Origin: Mytilinidion resinicola
Taxonomy: Eukaryota; Ascomycota; Dothideomycetes; Mytilinidiales; Mytilinidiaceae
Length of the DNA stretch: 64,000 bases
Reading direction: 5' to 3'
Assembly (NCBI RefSeq): GCF_010093595.1
Contig: NW_022985446.1
Coordinates: 1-64,000, forward strand
Below are positions 34,724 to 45,936 of the stretch, in pieces (position 1 is the stretch's first letter; each line of letters begins with the position of its first letter). The position numbers and the translations under genes were made by a program. The notes beneath the pieces were generated by a model. It was not told the origin of the DNA. It searched no databases and saw nothing but the letters and a program-made list of their open reading frames with translations.

Positions 34724-36171
34724 AGTTTTGTATATGATACGTGACCAAAAGTGGTTTTCTGAAGATGAGGGCGTTGTATGTGGTCTTTGTGTGCCTAAGT
34801 GACCGCGCTCGATCGCACTCTTTTTAACAACGCCAAGCGATGAGTTTGTCAATGCTTTCCAGTTGTCATTTCAAAGCAGCGATTGACTAGGAATAGCAAA
34901 TATGGAATGTCTGGTTGCTTACGGACATTAGATGGAGATTAGGTTTATCAAGCTAGCTCCGGTATCTCCGAATAAACCACGATCAAGAGCGTATAGCCTT
35001 CGAAGATCTCTTCAACGTTCCTTGGAGTAGTCAAGACGACAAAGAGATTGGAGATGCGCTAAAGCTTTCGTTTTTTCTTTACTTATTATTCAATCTGCTA
35101 ACTATTTAGCGCAGCTTCTTCAATTTTCCTGTTGTCAGTGGATCATTTTCTACTAGATCCCCGAAATACGTTTTCGCCAAAGAGCTTCACCTTGTCTTCC
35201 TCGTGTGTAGTAGCGTATTGTAGTGGCCGTGATGGTAGCGAGGGGATTCAAGATCGAAAGTTAGCTAGCGGGGGAGGGCCGTGAGGCAAATCTGGATGAG
35301 AAAGGCCCGAAACTCGAGCCGCTCTGGATCTGCAGGAGCTGATGTCTGGGCTACGTCGACAAAGTCGCTAAGTGCTAATTTTGGACGACAATTCGATGTC
35401 ATTTCGCGTTGCCAGCAGCGGGAACGACATGCCGGTCCGAATCAAGAAGAGAATGAACTACATCTATTTTCGTCGCGGTAGTCCGTGAAGGGCACGGCTC
35501 GCCGCCACAAGATACGCGAGAAGCGTCTCAGGCAGCAGGCTCAGAAGGTGGGAGGTCTGGGCTTGGAGTACGTACCGGTACATGGGTCAGGAAAGAGCCA
35601 AGCATGAGCATGAAGAGGATGTGACCGGTCGCGGAGTACGGAAAGAAGAGGGTCAGGAAGGAACATACCAGGAGTTCGTTCTGAGGAACGAGCTTGAAGA
35701 GAGAAGAGGGCACGTTCGATGGCGTCAAGATCAAAATGAAGCCGAAGTAGTGAATGCTCCGGAGGCTACCTACAGGAGTCAATTCATGAAGTCATTATCT
35801 GGCATGGTGACTCGGCAAGGCTCATTATGGGAATCAGCACGACAGAAAGAATGATAACGGAAAATAACGATGGCATGCATGATGGCCCGACGATGGTCGC
35901 ATGGTCAAGTATCGATAAGCTCTCGCGGACAGAGGACATGTTTGATACGATTTTGCCTTCTTCGGACTTCAACAACGTTGCTGTAGTAATCCAGCTGTGA
36001 TTGATCCTATTTGCTCAAACGCCACCCACGCTTTGGATACTCCGAATCGTTTCTGGGCGGGCTTCAGGGATGCTGAGGACTTCTATGTCTGTCTGCTGAG
36101 GCAGACGCGCGCGAGCGAAAGCTTCCTTCGCATACTTCTTCCGTCCCGCGCTTTCGGCAATCCACTCAGGC
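34724..36171. other. Long spacer with decayed hydrophobic minus-strand frames
   Basis: About 1.45 kb without a supportable gene. On the minus strand 35784-35975 and 35528-35782 are short overlapping-frame stretches rich in hydrophobic residues (SLFSVIILSVVLIPIMSLAE; FLTLFFPYSATGHILFMLML), which could be remains of a membrane protein such as a transporter. Stops and frame changes separate them. The N-terminal half of the first NRPS adenylation domain, expected just before 36172, is not present here. Confidence 0.4.
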
Positions 36172-38990
36172 TTGTGGCCTTCGACGGGTTTTGCTCCAGC
36201 CTTCTCCCCATCTTGGTTCAGCCAGCTTACGGTGTCTCAGTCCGTGATCGAGAAACAGCAAACGCGGGCCAGTATCATGCCGGAAGATAGGTGTTACATC
36301 GTCTACACCTCTGGATCTACTGGAAAGCCCAAAGGGGCGGTGCTGACCCATGGAGCGGCGGCAAATGGAATAGTCCATTATGCTCTCTCTGGTCTCTCGC
36401 GATGGCTTCTCTTTTACAATCCGACTTTCTCAGCCGCACAGAGGACGATGCTGTCAACATTGATCCATGGTGGGACGCTACTAACGGCAAGCAAGAACAG
36501 CCTAAGCACCGATCTAGCTGGCGTTATCGACCGCAACCAGATCGATGCACTGGGAATCACGCCGTCAGCCCTCACGCTTCTCAAGCCATCAGATATACGG
36601 AGTGTCCGACTAATCACCCTCGTTGGTGAGCATATCCCGGAATCGTTGGTCCGTATCTGGGCTGGCATCCCGAACGTCAAGTTGCGAAACACTTACGGAC
36701 TGAGCGAGTGTACACAGTTGAACTTTGGTCGCACACTCGCCGTTGACAGCAGCCCCTGTGTTGTGGGCACTCCGAATGATACTACAATGGCCTACGTAAT
36801 AGTTCCAGGGAACCTACATCTAGCTCCTGTGGGCGTGGCTGGCGAACTCTGCTTAGCCGGCCCTCAATTAGCCGCTGGATACCTAAATCTGCCTGAGCTA
36901 ACCGCTGCAAAGTTTGTGGACAACCCCTTTGGGCAAGGCAAGCTTTATAGAACGGCAGACCGAGCGAGGCAGCTCTAAGATGGCTCAATGGAGCTGCTGG
37001 GCCGTCTAGATCTGCAGATCAAGGTCAATGGGCAGAGAGTCGACCCGACCGAAGTTGATGGTGTGCTTAGGACACACTCCGCCGTCGTTTCATGTGCTTC
37101 GGTAGGAACTACAGTGGATGGCCATCTTGCCTTAGTGGCGGCTGTGGTGCTCCACAATGGGCTTGGCTGGAGCGATGCTGTGCCCCTGCTGCTACGCCAT
37201 ATGCGTGCAACGCTCCCAGCCTACATGGTCCCAACGTTGTGGCTACCACTCGAAGAGATCCCCACAACCGCAAGCGGGAAGGTCAACTTCGACGCAATCC
37301 AAACCATGGCGATCAAGCGTGGAACCGCTGGTTTTGCAGAGCTTTTGGCGCGTCCAGGGGTGGAAGAGGAGGTTTTAGACTCCCTGCAGCTTCCAATTGC
37401 TCGGGCCTGGGCTGATGTGCTGGGCATTGATTACCTCGTCATCAGACGGCATCATTCTCTACTCATGCTCGGTGGAAACTCGATTATCGCCATACAAGCC
37501 GTGGCCAAGCTTCGCAGTGAAGGTATCGTGGTCGAGTTCAGCAGCTTTATAAGTGACGAATCTCTTGAGGAAGTAGCATCGACTGCCAAGATCGTCTCCG
37601 TGGACCACGCTGATGTTGCTGAACCTTTCTCGCTCATCGAGGACTCAGGGGTACTTGATGACCTCCGCCAACATCTCAACATAGAAGATGCCTACCCTGC
37701 GACCTCTCTACAGGCCGGCCTCCTAACTACACTGAACGGAGAAACAGATGCATGCACATACCGTCGAGTCTGGAATGCGACTGGCATGAACACAGAGCGG
37801 ATGAGACAGAGCTTCCAACAGGTCTTTGAGGAACGCGATATTCTCAGAACAGGTTTCGTTGCAGACCGAAAGCCATTCATCCAGTTTGTGCGCCTCGATC
37901 TCGATCTCCCATGGAGCGAAGTCCAATGCTCCCTCGAAGAGTATATGGACAGGGACCGCCAATTGGAGATGCCTATATCAGGGCCGCTGTTTCGAGTGGG
38001 TTTCATCTCTGGGAAATACCTCGTGGTCACCATGCACCATAGTCTCTTTGACTTCAGGTCCCACTGGTTCCTATATGAGGATGTTGCAGCGGCATATTTG
38101 GGAAAGAAGATCCCAAGGAGACCCAAATTCAGGCACTTTGTCAGGTATTTGGTTGATCGAGACAGCGTCAGTGATGGCCAATTCTAGGCATCATATCTCC
38201 GAGGCGCTCAAAAAACCTGCCTCAATTTTGCCCCTATATCTTTGCCTTGTGACTCTTTCATTTCACCTGGGACGCCACCGCAAGAGGTGCCTCAGAGGGT
38301 GGTGGGGGTGTCCAAGCAAACCAGCAATATCTCCAAGGATCTTAGTATTAGCCTTGTCGAGAAGGCGAAGCTCCTGGGCGTATCCCTGGGAGCAATCGTC
38401 TACAGCGCCTGGGCTATACTGCTTTCTCGCCACCTTGGCAACAGTGATATTACCTTCGCTGCCACCGTATCCGGCAGAGAAGTCCCAGTGCTGGACGTTC
38501 AGAGCATAGACGGGCCAACGATGGTGACTGTGCCACAGCGGATCCAGATCGAAACTGATCAATCCCTCATTCGGCTAGCGAAGGCATCCATGACTGGATT
38601 CGCTCGCATGACGAAACACTCCCAGTATGGAATGCAAGAAGCCTTGCGATCTGGGAATCTCCAGCCTGGCTGTTTCGACACTATCGTCAATATCTTAGTC
38701 AGCAACGAAGCCAGCGATGATGCTCAGAAAGTCTTCAGGAGATACGGTGACCGGCCAATCTGGGGCTCTGACTTCACGCTCCTTGAGGTGGAAGAAGGCA
38801 AGGTTGGTACCAATATCCGGCTTTCAAGCGACATGGAATCGAGACGCCTGGATTTCATCTGTGACTCGTTCGTCAAAATCGTCACGACAATGCTTGAGGA
38901 ACCAGAATCGCGAGTGTCGACCTTAGATATCCTTGGTGATGCGGAACGGAGCTACCTATCCGACACGCTTTCCAGTAGGCATACTTTACG
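36172..38990 (+). pseudogene. NRPS relic, first module: partial A, T and C domains
   Basis: Adenylation domain lacking its N-terminal part (A3 motif YTSGSTGKPKG at about 36301; NTYGLSECTQ; GELCLAGPQLAAGYL; GRLDLQIKVNGQRV; TASGKV). It is followed by a thiolation domain (LGGNSIIAIQ at about 37468, with the phosphopantetheine Ser) and a condensation domain (MHHSLFDF at about 38032, where the expected HHxxxDG ends in Phe). Lesions, all without frame change: TAA at 36976-36978 inside the conserved A7 region (RTADRARQL-stop-DGS, with the usual GDLARW also altered) and TAG at 38185-38187 in the C domain. The family assembles peptides from activated amino acids. The A-T-C-A-T-C order resembles fungal siderophore-type synthetases, but the substrate cannot be read. 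Confidence 0.88.
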
Positions 38991-41900
38991 CACACCTGAG
39001 GCACAGATGCTCCATGCAGAGTTCGAGCGGCACGCTAATCTCAGTCCCAACATGGTAGCTATTGACTGGGACGCCACGCGGGATGTGACATATGCCGTGC
39101 TCAACAGCCTCGCGAATCAGTTGGCTCATCTCTTGATAGAGCACGGCGTCATTCCCGGTGACGTTGTGGCGCTGATACTTGACAAGTCGGTTGCTACCAT
39201 CATATCCATTCTGGGAGTGCTGAAAGCCAGCGGTGCCTATGTTCCCCTGAATCCAGAGCATCCTCCCGAGCGAAACAGGTTCATCATCCAAAACTACAAC
39301 ACGAGAGTCATGATCATCCACGAAGCGTATGTCGGACTCGTTTCACATACTGAGGACCTTCAGACGGCGGCATCCCAGTGTACACCACTCGCGTCGCAAT
39401 CCGCAGAGTGTTCATATGTTGAGGACCTTCAGACGGTGGTATTCGAACGTGCAGCCTTCTCCTCACGGCCCACAGAGAAGCCCTTAGTAGCAACAACACC
39501 TCAACACCTTGCCTACGTCATATACACTTCAGGAAGTACAGGACAGCCGAAAGGCGTCAAGGTACCGCATCATACCGTTGCGACGGCAATAGCTAGTATG
39601 GCAGATGTAGAAGGCCAACACGAAGGCGGATGGCGGACGCTGCAATTTTCCAACTATGTCTTTTATGCGTCGGTGCTGGATATTTTTCACGACTCTCAGC
39701 ACAGGCGGCACGCTCTGCATGGCGCCTATGGAGCGTTTGATGTTCGATATCACATCATGCATCAACGTCATGCGTGTCCAGAAGGCACTTCTCATGCCTA
39801 CGGTTGCCAACCTCTTCGGACCAGAGCAAGTCCCGACTTTTGAGAAGCTCTTGTCAGGTGGAGAGCCTCTTACACACAGCGTGCTCGAGGCATGGCGGTC
39901 CCGGTGCCAGATACTGAATCTTTATGGTCCTACAGAGACATCCATCCTCGTCACGGCCAAGTCAGTCCGCGAGGGAAGCCGAGTTACGAACATCGGGGCG
40001 CCATTCCCAACCGTCATGGCATTTATTGTCGACCCGGATGGCGAGGAGCTGCGACCGTACGGGGCGTCTGGGGAGTTGTGCATAGCAGGGCCGCAAGTCA
40101 CCGCCGGCTACATGAACCGCGATGATCTCACGGCGGTCGCGTTCAGAGACAGCATTGCGCTGGAAGTCCGCATCTATCGAACCGGTGACCTGGCGCGATG
40201 GCTTCCCGGGGGCGAGATCGAGTGTCTCGGCCGGAAGGATAATCAAGTCAAGATCAACGGCCACCGAATTGAGCTTGGTGAAATCGAACATGCCATTAGG
40301 CGAACTAGCTTGGTGATAGACGTCGTAGTATTGCTAGTCAATGTCGCGAGCAAGGCACAGCTGGTAGCGTTGTGTGTGTTCGAAGTGAATGGTCGTGCGC
40401 AAGTTCAGCCGGCAGAAAACAACCGTGAGCATCTGCGTGCATTGAGGGACCAGCTGGATGGCCTGGCAACATACATGGTTCCTAAAGTCGTTATTCCTAT
40501 GGGGGACTTCCCACGAATGGCTTCCCACAAAGTCGACAGGAAAGCGCTGAAAGGAGTTGTTGAGGAACTTGGTGGCATGGCCATCAATGGATATGCTCTA
40601 GAGATGGCTGGAGAGCATGGTGCTGTGATAGCTGCCGAGACACCTATGGAGCGAGCGCTGGAGAGGATGTGGGCGGGACTCTTTCACGTCCCAGCTACAC
40701 AAATCGGTCGTGAAGCTAACTTTCTGGCTCTTGGGGGGGATTCCATTTCTGCAATTAGCTTGGCTAGTACGGCTCGGCATGCCGGCTTTAGACTGAGTGT
40801 TCCCAGCATCCTCAAGTTCTCGAAGCTGAAAGACCTCGCAGGGGCAATGCAAGAGGTCGAGAAAGCGGAGGTCATAGCTCAATGTGTCTTTGAAGTCGTC
40901 CAAGAGGGCAAAGATGCCATCCAGGCTATGGGCCTCTCCTGGGAGGAAGACGTTGAATACGTCTTTCCGTGCCCGCCAGGTCAGGCTGAATTTCTCAACC
41001 AAGGCAACCGTCCGGAGCAGATGTGGGTTCTCCAGACAGTCCGACACATGTCCGCTGGAGTAGACCAGGAGCGGTGGATCCGAGCAACAACAAAGCTGAG
41101 CAAAGCCAACGACATCCTCCGAACCGTCTGGATCAAGTTAGTAGCGAAGGGGTGGGTCGGAGTGGTGTTGAAGAGCTCTGAGCTCAATCTTGTGAAGTTC
41201 AACCATTCTGGTGATGCCGAAGCCGTGACCATCATTGACGAGTTTTGGAAGCAGCCATTCGCCGCAGGGAAGCCTTTCATCAAGTACGCGATCTTGGACC
41301 ACCCGGACAATTCTTGGGATCTCGCCATCAAGATGGACCACGCCGTGTATGATGGCACACTCTTACGGGTTTTTGACGATCACTTCCGAACTATCCTTCA
41401 GGACCAGGCAATACCTCGCCACGGACAGTTCAAAGACTTTGCTTTCCACAATTTTCAGTCCGACAAGGTTAGGTCTCTGAGCTACTGGAAGGGTAAAATG
41501 GCCCACAAACCAACCAAATGCTCGCCTGCTGGATGGGTATCCACTTCGGCACCGATGGCTAGGGCTTCATTGAGACGATTGCTGGAAATACCTGACATCG
41601 AGACCAAGGCGAAGCTCTTGGGTGTCACCCCGTCCATCATCTTCCAAGGCGCCTTTCAGCTGTGGTTGTCACGCGCCACTCGCAATACCAGCACAAGTTT
41701 CGACTATCTCGTGAGTGGGCGGAATGTTACCCTGCCCGACCCCCAAAACATCAACGGAACTCTTGCCAACTTCCTTCCGGTGGTCGCTACCGTCGATCAT
41801 TCGACTACTGTGAAAAAATTCCTCGAGCAGGCCCAAGACGACTTTTGGGCTATGACGGAGTACGGCAACGTGGGATTGGATGACATCTACGACGCGGCAA

Positions 41901-42232
41901 ATGTGTCTCGAAAGGATGCGGGAAATCAGATTTTGTTCTTATCGCAGCCTTTCGAGGTTGCGGCGAAGGGCAACCCCAATGCAGCCTTTCGATGGCTGGT
42001 CCTGGCCGAGTCGAAGGTCCGCATGGATCAGCCGTACGCGTAAGTTGTTGAGTTGTCGAAGGCGCCAGGAAACCAGCACAAGATCACTCTCATGTATGAC
42101 GAGAGAGTTATTGGCGAGGAGCTTGCGAGGCAGATTTCTGATGAGATTGCTGATCTGATCGATGCCGTTCTTGACGATCAAGAAGAAGGAATAGTGAGGA
42201 GAATTGGGGACATCATAGATTTCATCATTTAG
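38991..42232 (+). pseudogene. NRPS relic, second module: A, T and terminal C domains
   Basis: A nearly complete adenylation domain (YVIYTSGSTGQPKG at about 39515, NLYGPTETS, GELCIAGPQVTAGYM, YRTGDLARWLPGGEIE, GRKDNQVKINGHRIE). Next come a thiolation domain (LALGGDSISAIS at about 40727) and a final condensation domain with KMDHAVYDG at about 41330, where the first His of HHxxxDG is Asp. A frameshift lies in the T-run at 39683-39687: the frame reads VLDIF, and the sequence resumes one base later as TTLSTGGTLCMAP. TAA at 42041-42043 interrupts the C domain, and homology continues in frame to TAG 42230-42232. A partial 69-bp duplication sits between A2 and A3 (39351-39488). The relic is continuous with module 1. 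Confidence 0.9.
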
Positions 42233-42567
42233 ACGGTGAAACCTTTGAGTTTCGAGCGTTCGGATAGTAAATGATGCCGGCCAAGATTGAAAATAGGATG
42301 TGGCGATCTTTCAGAGTTTCGATGGATGGAGAAGGAGATTTTCAAAAGAGCGAGGCGGAGTATGCATCACGTGACTAGCTCAAATATTTTACGTGGAATT
42401 TGTTTGCATGGTATATTAATTCGAGTGAAATGGGAATGCGACTATCAAATCCTAGAGGGTGGATAGATCTGAGAGATAGTGAAGTCGTCACATTGGCAGT
42501 TCACAATATCCCAACAGGAAAATCTTATGTCAGCTACGACCGTATCTCATTTCAGTTAACCATGGAG
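42233..42567. other. Spacer between NRPS relic and transposon
   Basis: About 335 bp with no coding sequence or repeat that I can support. It ends at the TA dinucleotide (42568-42569) duplicated by the transposon insertion. Confidence 0.5.
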
Positions 42568-42569
42568 TA

Positions 42570-42673
42570 CCCGTGGCTTTCGCGTAGTGCAAGTTTCTCG
42601 TTCCTCGAAATTTGCCCCACTTCCACCTAACTAGTTAGGTGGCCGCCATCTCAGTGCACCGGCCACCTCAACG
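42570..42673 (+). repeat. Left TIR of the pogo-family element
   Basis: 104 bp, complementary to 44439-44542. The inner part holds the palindrome at 42623-42642 and then ggccgccat...ccggccacctcaacg, i.e. two further inverted ggtgg/ccacc words. Confidence 0.93.
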
Positions 42674-42749
42674 CGTCAATTGTACATAAATTATTTGACA
42701 CCGTGATTGCTCCATTAACATCATGGATTTGACCTACAAATAAGAAGAA

Positions 42750-44417
42750 ATGCGCGTGCAGGATGCATTGGCAGCCTTCCACAACAATACATTCCCCTCC
42801 CTACGAAAAGCTGCTGCCCATTATGGCGCCAAATACTCACGCGTCACAAATCGTGCCCGAGGCCTTCCACCACGGAATGAACGCATTCCACACAACCTAT
42901 TGCTGTATCCTTATAAGGAAGAGGGCCTTCTAATCTAGCTAAGACAACTTGATTAAATTAGGAATGCGTGCTACTACATCAGAATTGGAGTGGGAGTGCA
43001 ATTCAATTTTGGCCGGCCGCCATACCGGCACAGGCAACCCCCCCCTCTGCGGCGAGCATTGGACACGCCGTTTCCTCCTGCGGCACCTGGAATTCAACCT
43101 GCGCACTGAGAATCTTAAGAACCTTAAAAGGCAGGCAGCAGAGGACCTAAAAGTGCTGTTGCGTTAGTATAAGGACTATAATAATACCGTAGGCCTGTAT
43201 AGCATACAACCAAGAGACCAGTATAACTATAATAAGACAGGCGTGCGCCTAGGCATAGGCAAGAAGGAGAAGGTTATCACAATATCCAAGAGCATTCAAA
43301 TCACCGCTGCAAAGGATACCAACCGCGAATCAGCTACGGTTAGTAAATGCATCTCTGGCAATGGAGAGGTGCTGCCGCCGCTTATCCTTTTGGCAGGCAA
43401 AACCATCCAAAAGCAATAGCTTACCAATACCACGGAGGAACTACCAGGCAACTACTTAGTAGGCGTGAGCGACACTACATATATTAATAATAAGCTGCTT
43501 CTCCAGCGGGCAAAGCACTTTAAATTGTTTTCCAGGAAGCGTCAGCTTAGTAAAAATCGGCTCTTAATATTAGATGGCTATACAAGCCATTTTATAAGGC
43601 AATTTATTAAGTACTGCAATAAGCATTATATTATCCTTTTTACTATAATTCCTCATACAATATATATCTGCCAGCCGCTTAATATTGTAGTGTTTCAACT
43701 ATACAAGCATTGGTATAGCAAGGAAGTAGCTCGAGCGTATAGAAACGGGTGCATAGATTTCAATAAAATAGAGTTTTTACAAGCAATTCACCGCTTTAGA
43801 ATAATAACATTTAAGCACAGCATAATTATAAGCGTATAGAGGAAATCAGGCCTTATTCCATTTAATCCAGAGATTGTTATCTCACAAATACGGCTTCCTT
43901 CACCTGACCGACCGGCAACACCTGCACCTGCACCAGCAGCATCAGGAGTGCCTACAACGCCGCCTATTTTGACACCAAGCAATGCTAGGATGCTTGCTAA
44001 GATAGCCAACTGTCTGGCATACAAATCTGATAATAAGATGCATAAGATATACTACTACAAGTACATGCGCGGATCTATAGCAATTGAACATGCTAGCGAC
44101 GCCGCACATCGTGATTTGGAGCGCCAAACAGCTGCTGCTAGGAAGAGAGAAGACAACAAGAAGGACTCTTGGATATCACTTCAGACGGGGGGGGGGGGGT
44201 GTTGTATGCCCAACAAGAAAGGGAGGCAGTAAAGAATAGTGAATTGACTAAGCTACGTGATGCTCGTGACAAGCTGGAGAGGCTAGAAAAGAGGGCATCT
44301 AATAAGATTAAGAGGCAGCAATTAGCTAAGGATGTAGCCGCTCGGAAGGCTGTACGTGAATACAACAAGGCGCACGGGATTGTAGTGCCTAGGGGGCCTA
44401 GGAGGGCTGTAGAATAG
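42750..44417 (+). pseudogene. Pogo/DDE_1 transposase, inactivated
   Basis: The N-terminal helix-turn-helix of psq/CENP-B type is readable (VQDALAAFHNNTFPSLRKAA, HYGAKYSRVTNR), then TGTGNPPLCGEHWTRRFL and the DDE_1 catalytic core. In the core, the first catalytic Asp is Asn (QYNYNKTGVRLG), the second is kept (LILDGYTSH) and the third is Asn (PLNIVVFQ). Stops interrupt the frame at 42936-42938, after VLLR at about 43165, at 43418-43420 and at 43837-43839. There is a frameshift near 42953 and another at a run of 13 G (44187-44199). After the G run the frame encodes a charged coiled coil (DARDKLERLEKRASNKIKRQ). Most lesions are G-to-A or C-to-T. Confidence 0.92.
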
Positions 44418-44438
44418 TGAATGTATATTATCATAATT

Positions 44439-44542
44439 CGTTGAGGTGGCCGGTGCACTAAAATGGCGGCCACCTAACTAGTTAGGTGGAAGTGGGGCAA
44501 ATTTCGAGGAACGAGAAACTTGCACTACGCGAAAGCCACGGG
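44439..44542 (-). repeat. Right TIR of the pogo-family element
   Basis: 104 bp, complementary to the left TIR. The palindrome is at 44470-44489. The two differences from the left TIR are C/T transitions. Confidence 0.93.
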
Positions 44543-44544
44543 TA

Positions 44545-44906
44545 AAGTCCTCTCCGGAAGTTCGAAACGCAATGGGAATTATACTATTGTCATATAGCTC
44601 TACCTAGAGCCCGCCTATAACCCAACCTAATGAACAAAAGCACAATCATTTCTTCCGAGATTGGACATCGCGCCGATTCCCGTAGCCGCTCATTGAAGCA
44701 CGATAATCGAAAATCCCGTAAGGGGCCCAGTCTCGTCGACCAACACCTGCTAACGTATCATCAGGCACCTAGCTGCCAGTGTCTGAAGTCCCTCCGTCCA
44801 CTTTCAGAAGTCCGAATATGCAGTCTGCTGAGCCTTTTGTCGATCGGTAAACTCGATGGGACAGTTCCGACGGCACCGTCTGATGTTGTGTATCGCGACT
44901 CCGACC
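44545..44906. other. Spacer between transposon and F-box/ankyrin relic
   Basis: About 360 bp. A few short open frames exist, but none has a recognisable domain or coding texture consistent with its neighbours. Confidence 0.45.
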
Positions 44907-45936
44907 CTAGGTCTTGATTCGCTTCGAGTTCGAATCGTCGTCTTCGCCTCGCTTGCGCTTGCTAATGTGAAGATTCTCCAATTTGGAGTCCTGCATTTCG
45001 ATGTCCTCAAATTCACCGGGGGCATAGTTTTGGTCAATACCGTCCTCTCCATCCGTCCTCCTGCACCTCCGCTGCTTCTCTTCAGGCAGAGAGGTGTAAG
45101 TCGTCTCGAGGTGCTTCAGGATCTGGCGAACGTCGTTGTGGTACTCTTTTCCGTCGAGGTGATTGACCAAGAATCGTAGAAAATGATCATTCTTCTGAGA
45201 GAGGTTTTGGGTCTTGATATCCATTGCCAGGTACCAGAGCAGTCGCCCTGCTGGACTAATGTGCTGGTAGGGACGCCGACTCCGAAGAAGCTGTGGCATT
45301 TTCCAGTCATCCACTTTCGGATTTTTAGTGCTGAGCATATCAAGTCCTTGTCGAATTGCCCACCACCAGAAGTCCCGAGTCGCCGGTGCAAGCCATGGGG
45401 GAAAGAGACATTCCTCGGGTACAGATCCCTGGTCATGTGCGCGGGCATTGATGTCGGCACCACGCTCCGCGAAGAGTTTAGCAAGCTCGAAGTGGCGGCG
45501 TTGGACTGAAATTCGGAAGGGGGTCGCAAGATGAGGATCCGGACCGATACGATCGCCATCGACGGGAAAGGATGGTGATTCGAGCCAACGCAACGCGATC
45601 TGTCGGGTTTCCCGTCGAACGCCGCTTCAGATGATCAGCGTAGCACTCGGACAAGCTGAGTAAGGCCCACCATTTCTCACCCTTCACCCAACCGTCGGCG
45701 CCGTCAGAGAGTAGATACTGAAGCTTCCGAAGGTCAGCTGCTCGGATCGCTGCTACCACGGCTGTCTGTCCACCGACGTCTGCAATAGCGACTTTGTGAA
45801 GTTCCTCCTATAGGATCCTATGATGATTTCGGCTGGCTCGAATCAAGCAGGCGAGCGATGCTTGGCTCGACTTCAAGTAGTCGCCGATCTCGAGTGTGAG
45901 CTCATCAGGAAGGCCATCAAGGCTTTCCCGCGACAT
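44907..45936 (-). pseudogene. F-box/ankyrin-repeat protein gene, disrupted
   Basis: The minus strand starts at 45936 with an F-box-like N-terminus (MSRESLDGLPDELTLEIGDY, then SLACLIRASRNHHRIL) and reaches TAG at 45808-45810 after 42 residues. The frame continues with an ankyrin-like VVAAIRAADLRKLQYLLSDGAD, then shifts near 45600-45625 to ATPFRISVQRRHFELAKLFA and ERGADINARAH, a clear ankyrin consensus. The C-terminal region to 44907 is charged and ends in a basic KRKRGEDDDSNSKRIKT tail, which is NLS-like. F-box proteins recruit substrates to SCF ubiquitin ligases, and the ankyrins would bind substrate. One stop and one frameshift make it a probable pseudogene. Undetected introns are possible but no good sites were seen. 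Confidence 0.7.

Larger units (their letters stand above)
42570..44542 (+). mobile_element. Pogo/Fot-family transposon with 104-bp TIRs
   Basis: A 1.97-kb Tc1/mariner-type element inserted in gene-region DNA. The inverted repeats at 42570-42673 and 44439-44542 start cccgtggctttcgcgtagtg and differ at only about two positions. TA flanks both sides (42568-42569 and 44543-44544), the standard target duplication of this superfamily. Each TIR contains the perfect 20-bp palindrome ccacctaactagttaggtgg. The interior carries one transposase gene (42750-44417), which is broken. The TIRs are well preserved, so the ends could still be recognised in trans. Confidence 0.95.

Noticed and set aside
42036..42046. 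GTAAGT at the TAA in the last C domain, considered as an intron donor
   Set aside because: Homology continues directly in the same frame after the TAA, and no acceptor was found that removes it while keeping the frame. A nonsense change is simpler.
44928..44945. gttcgaatc-like sequence resembling a tRNA B box
   Set aside because: It lies in the 3' end of the ankyrin gene frame, and no A box or cloverleaf arms can be drawn around it. No tRNA gene was supported anywhere in the window.
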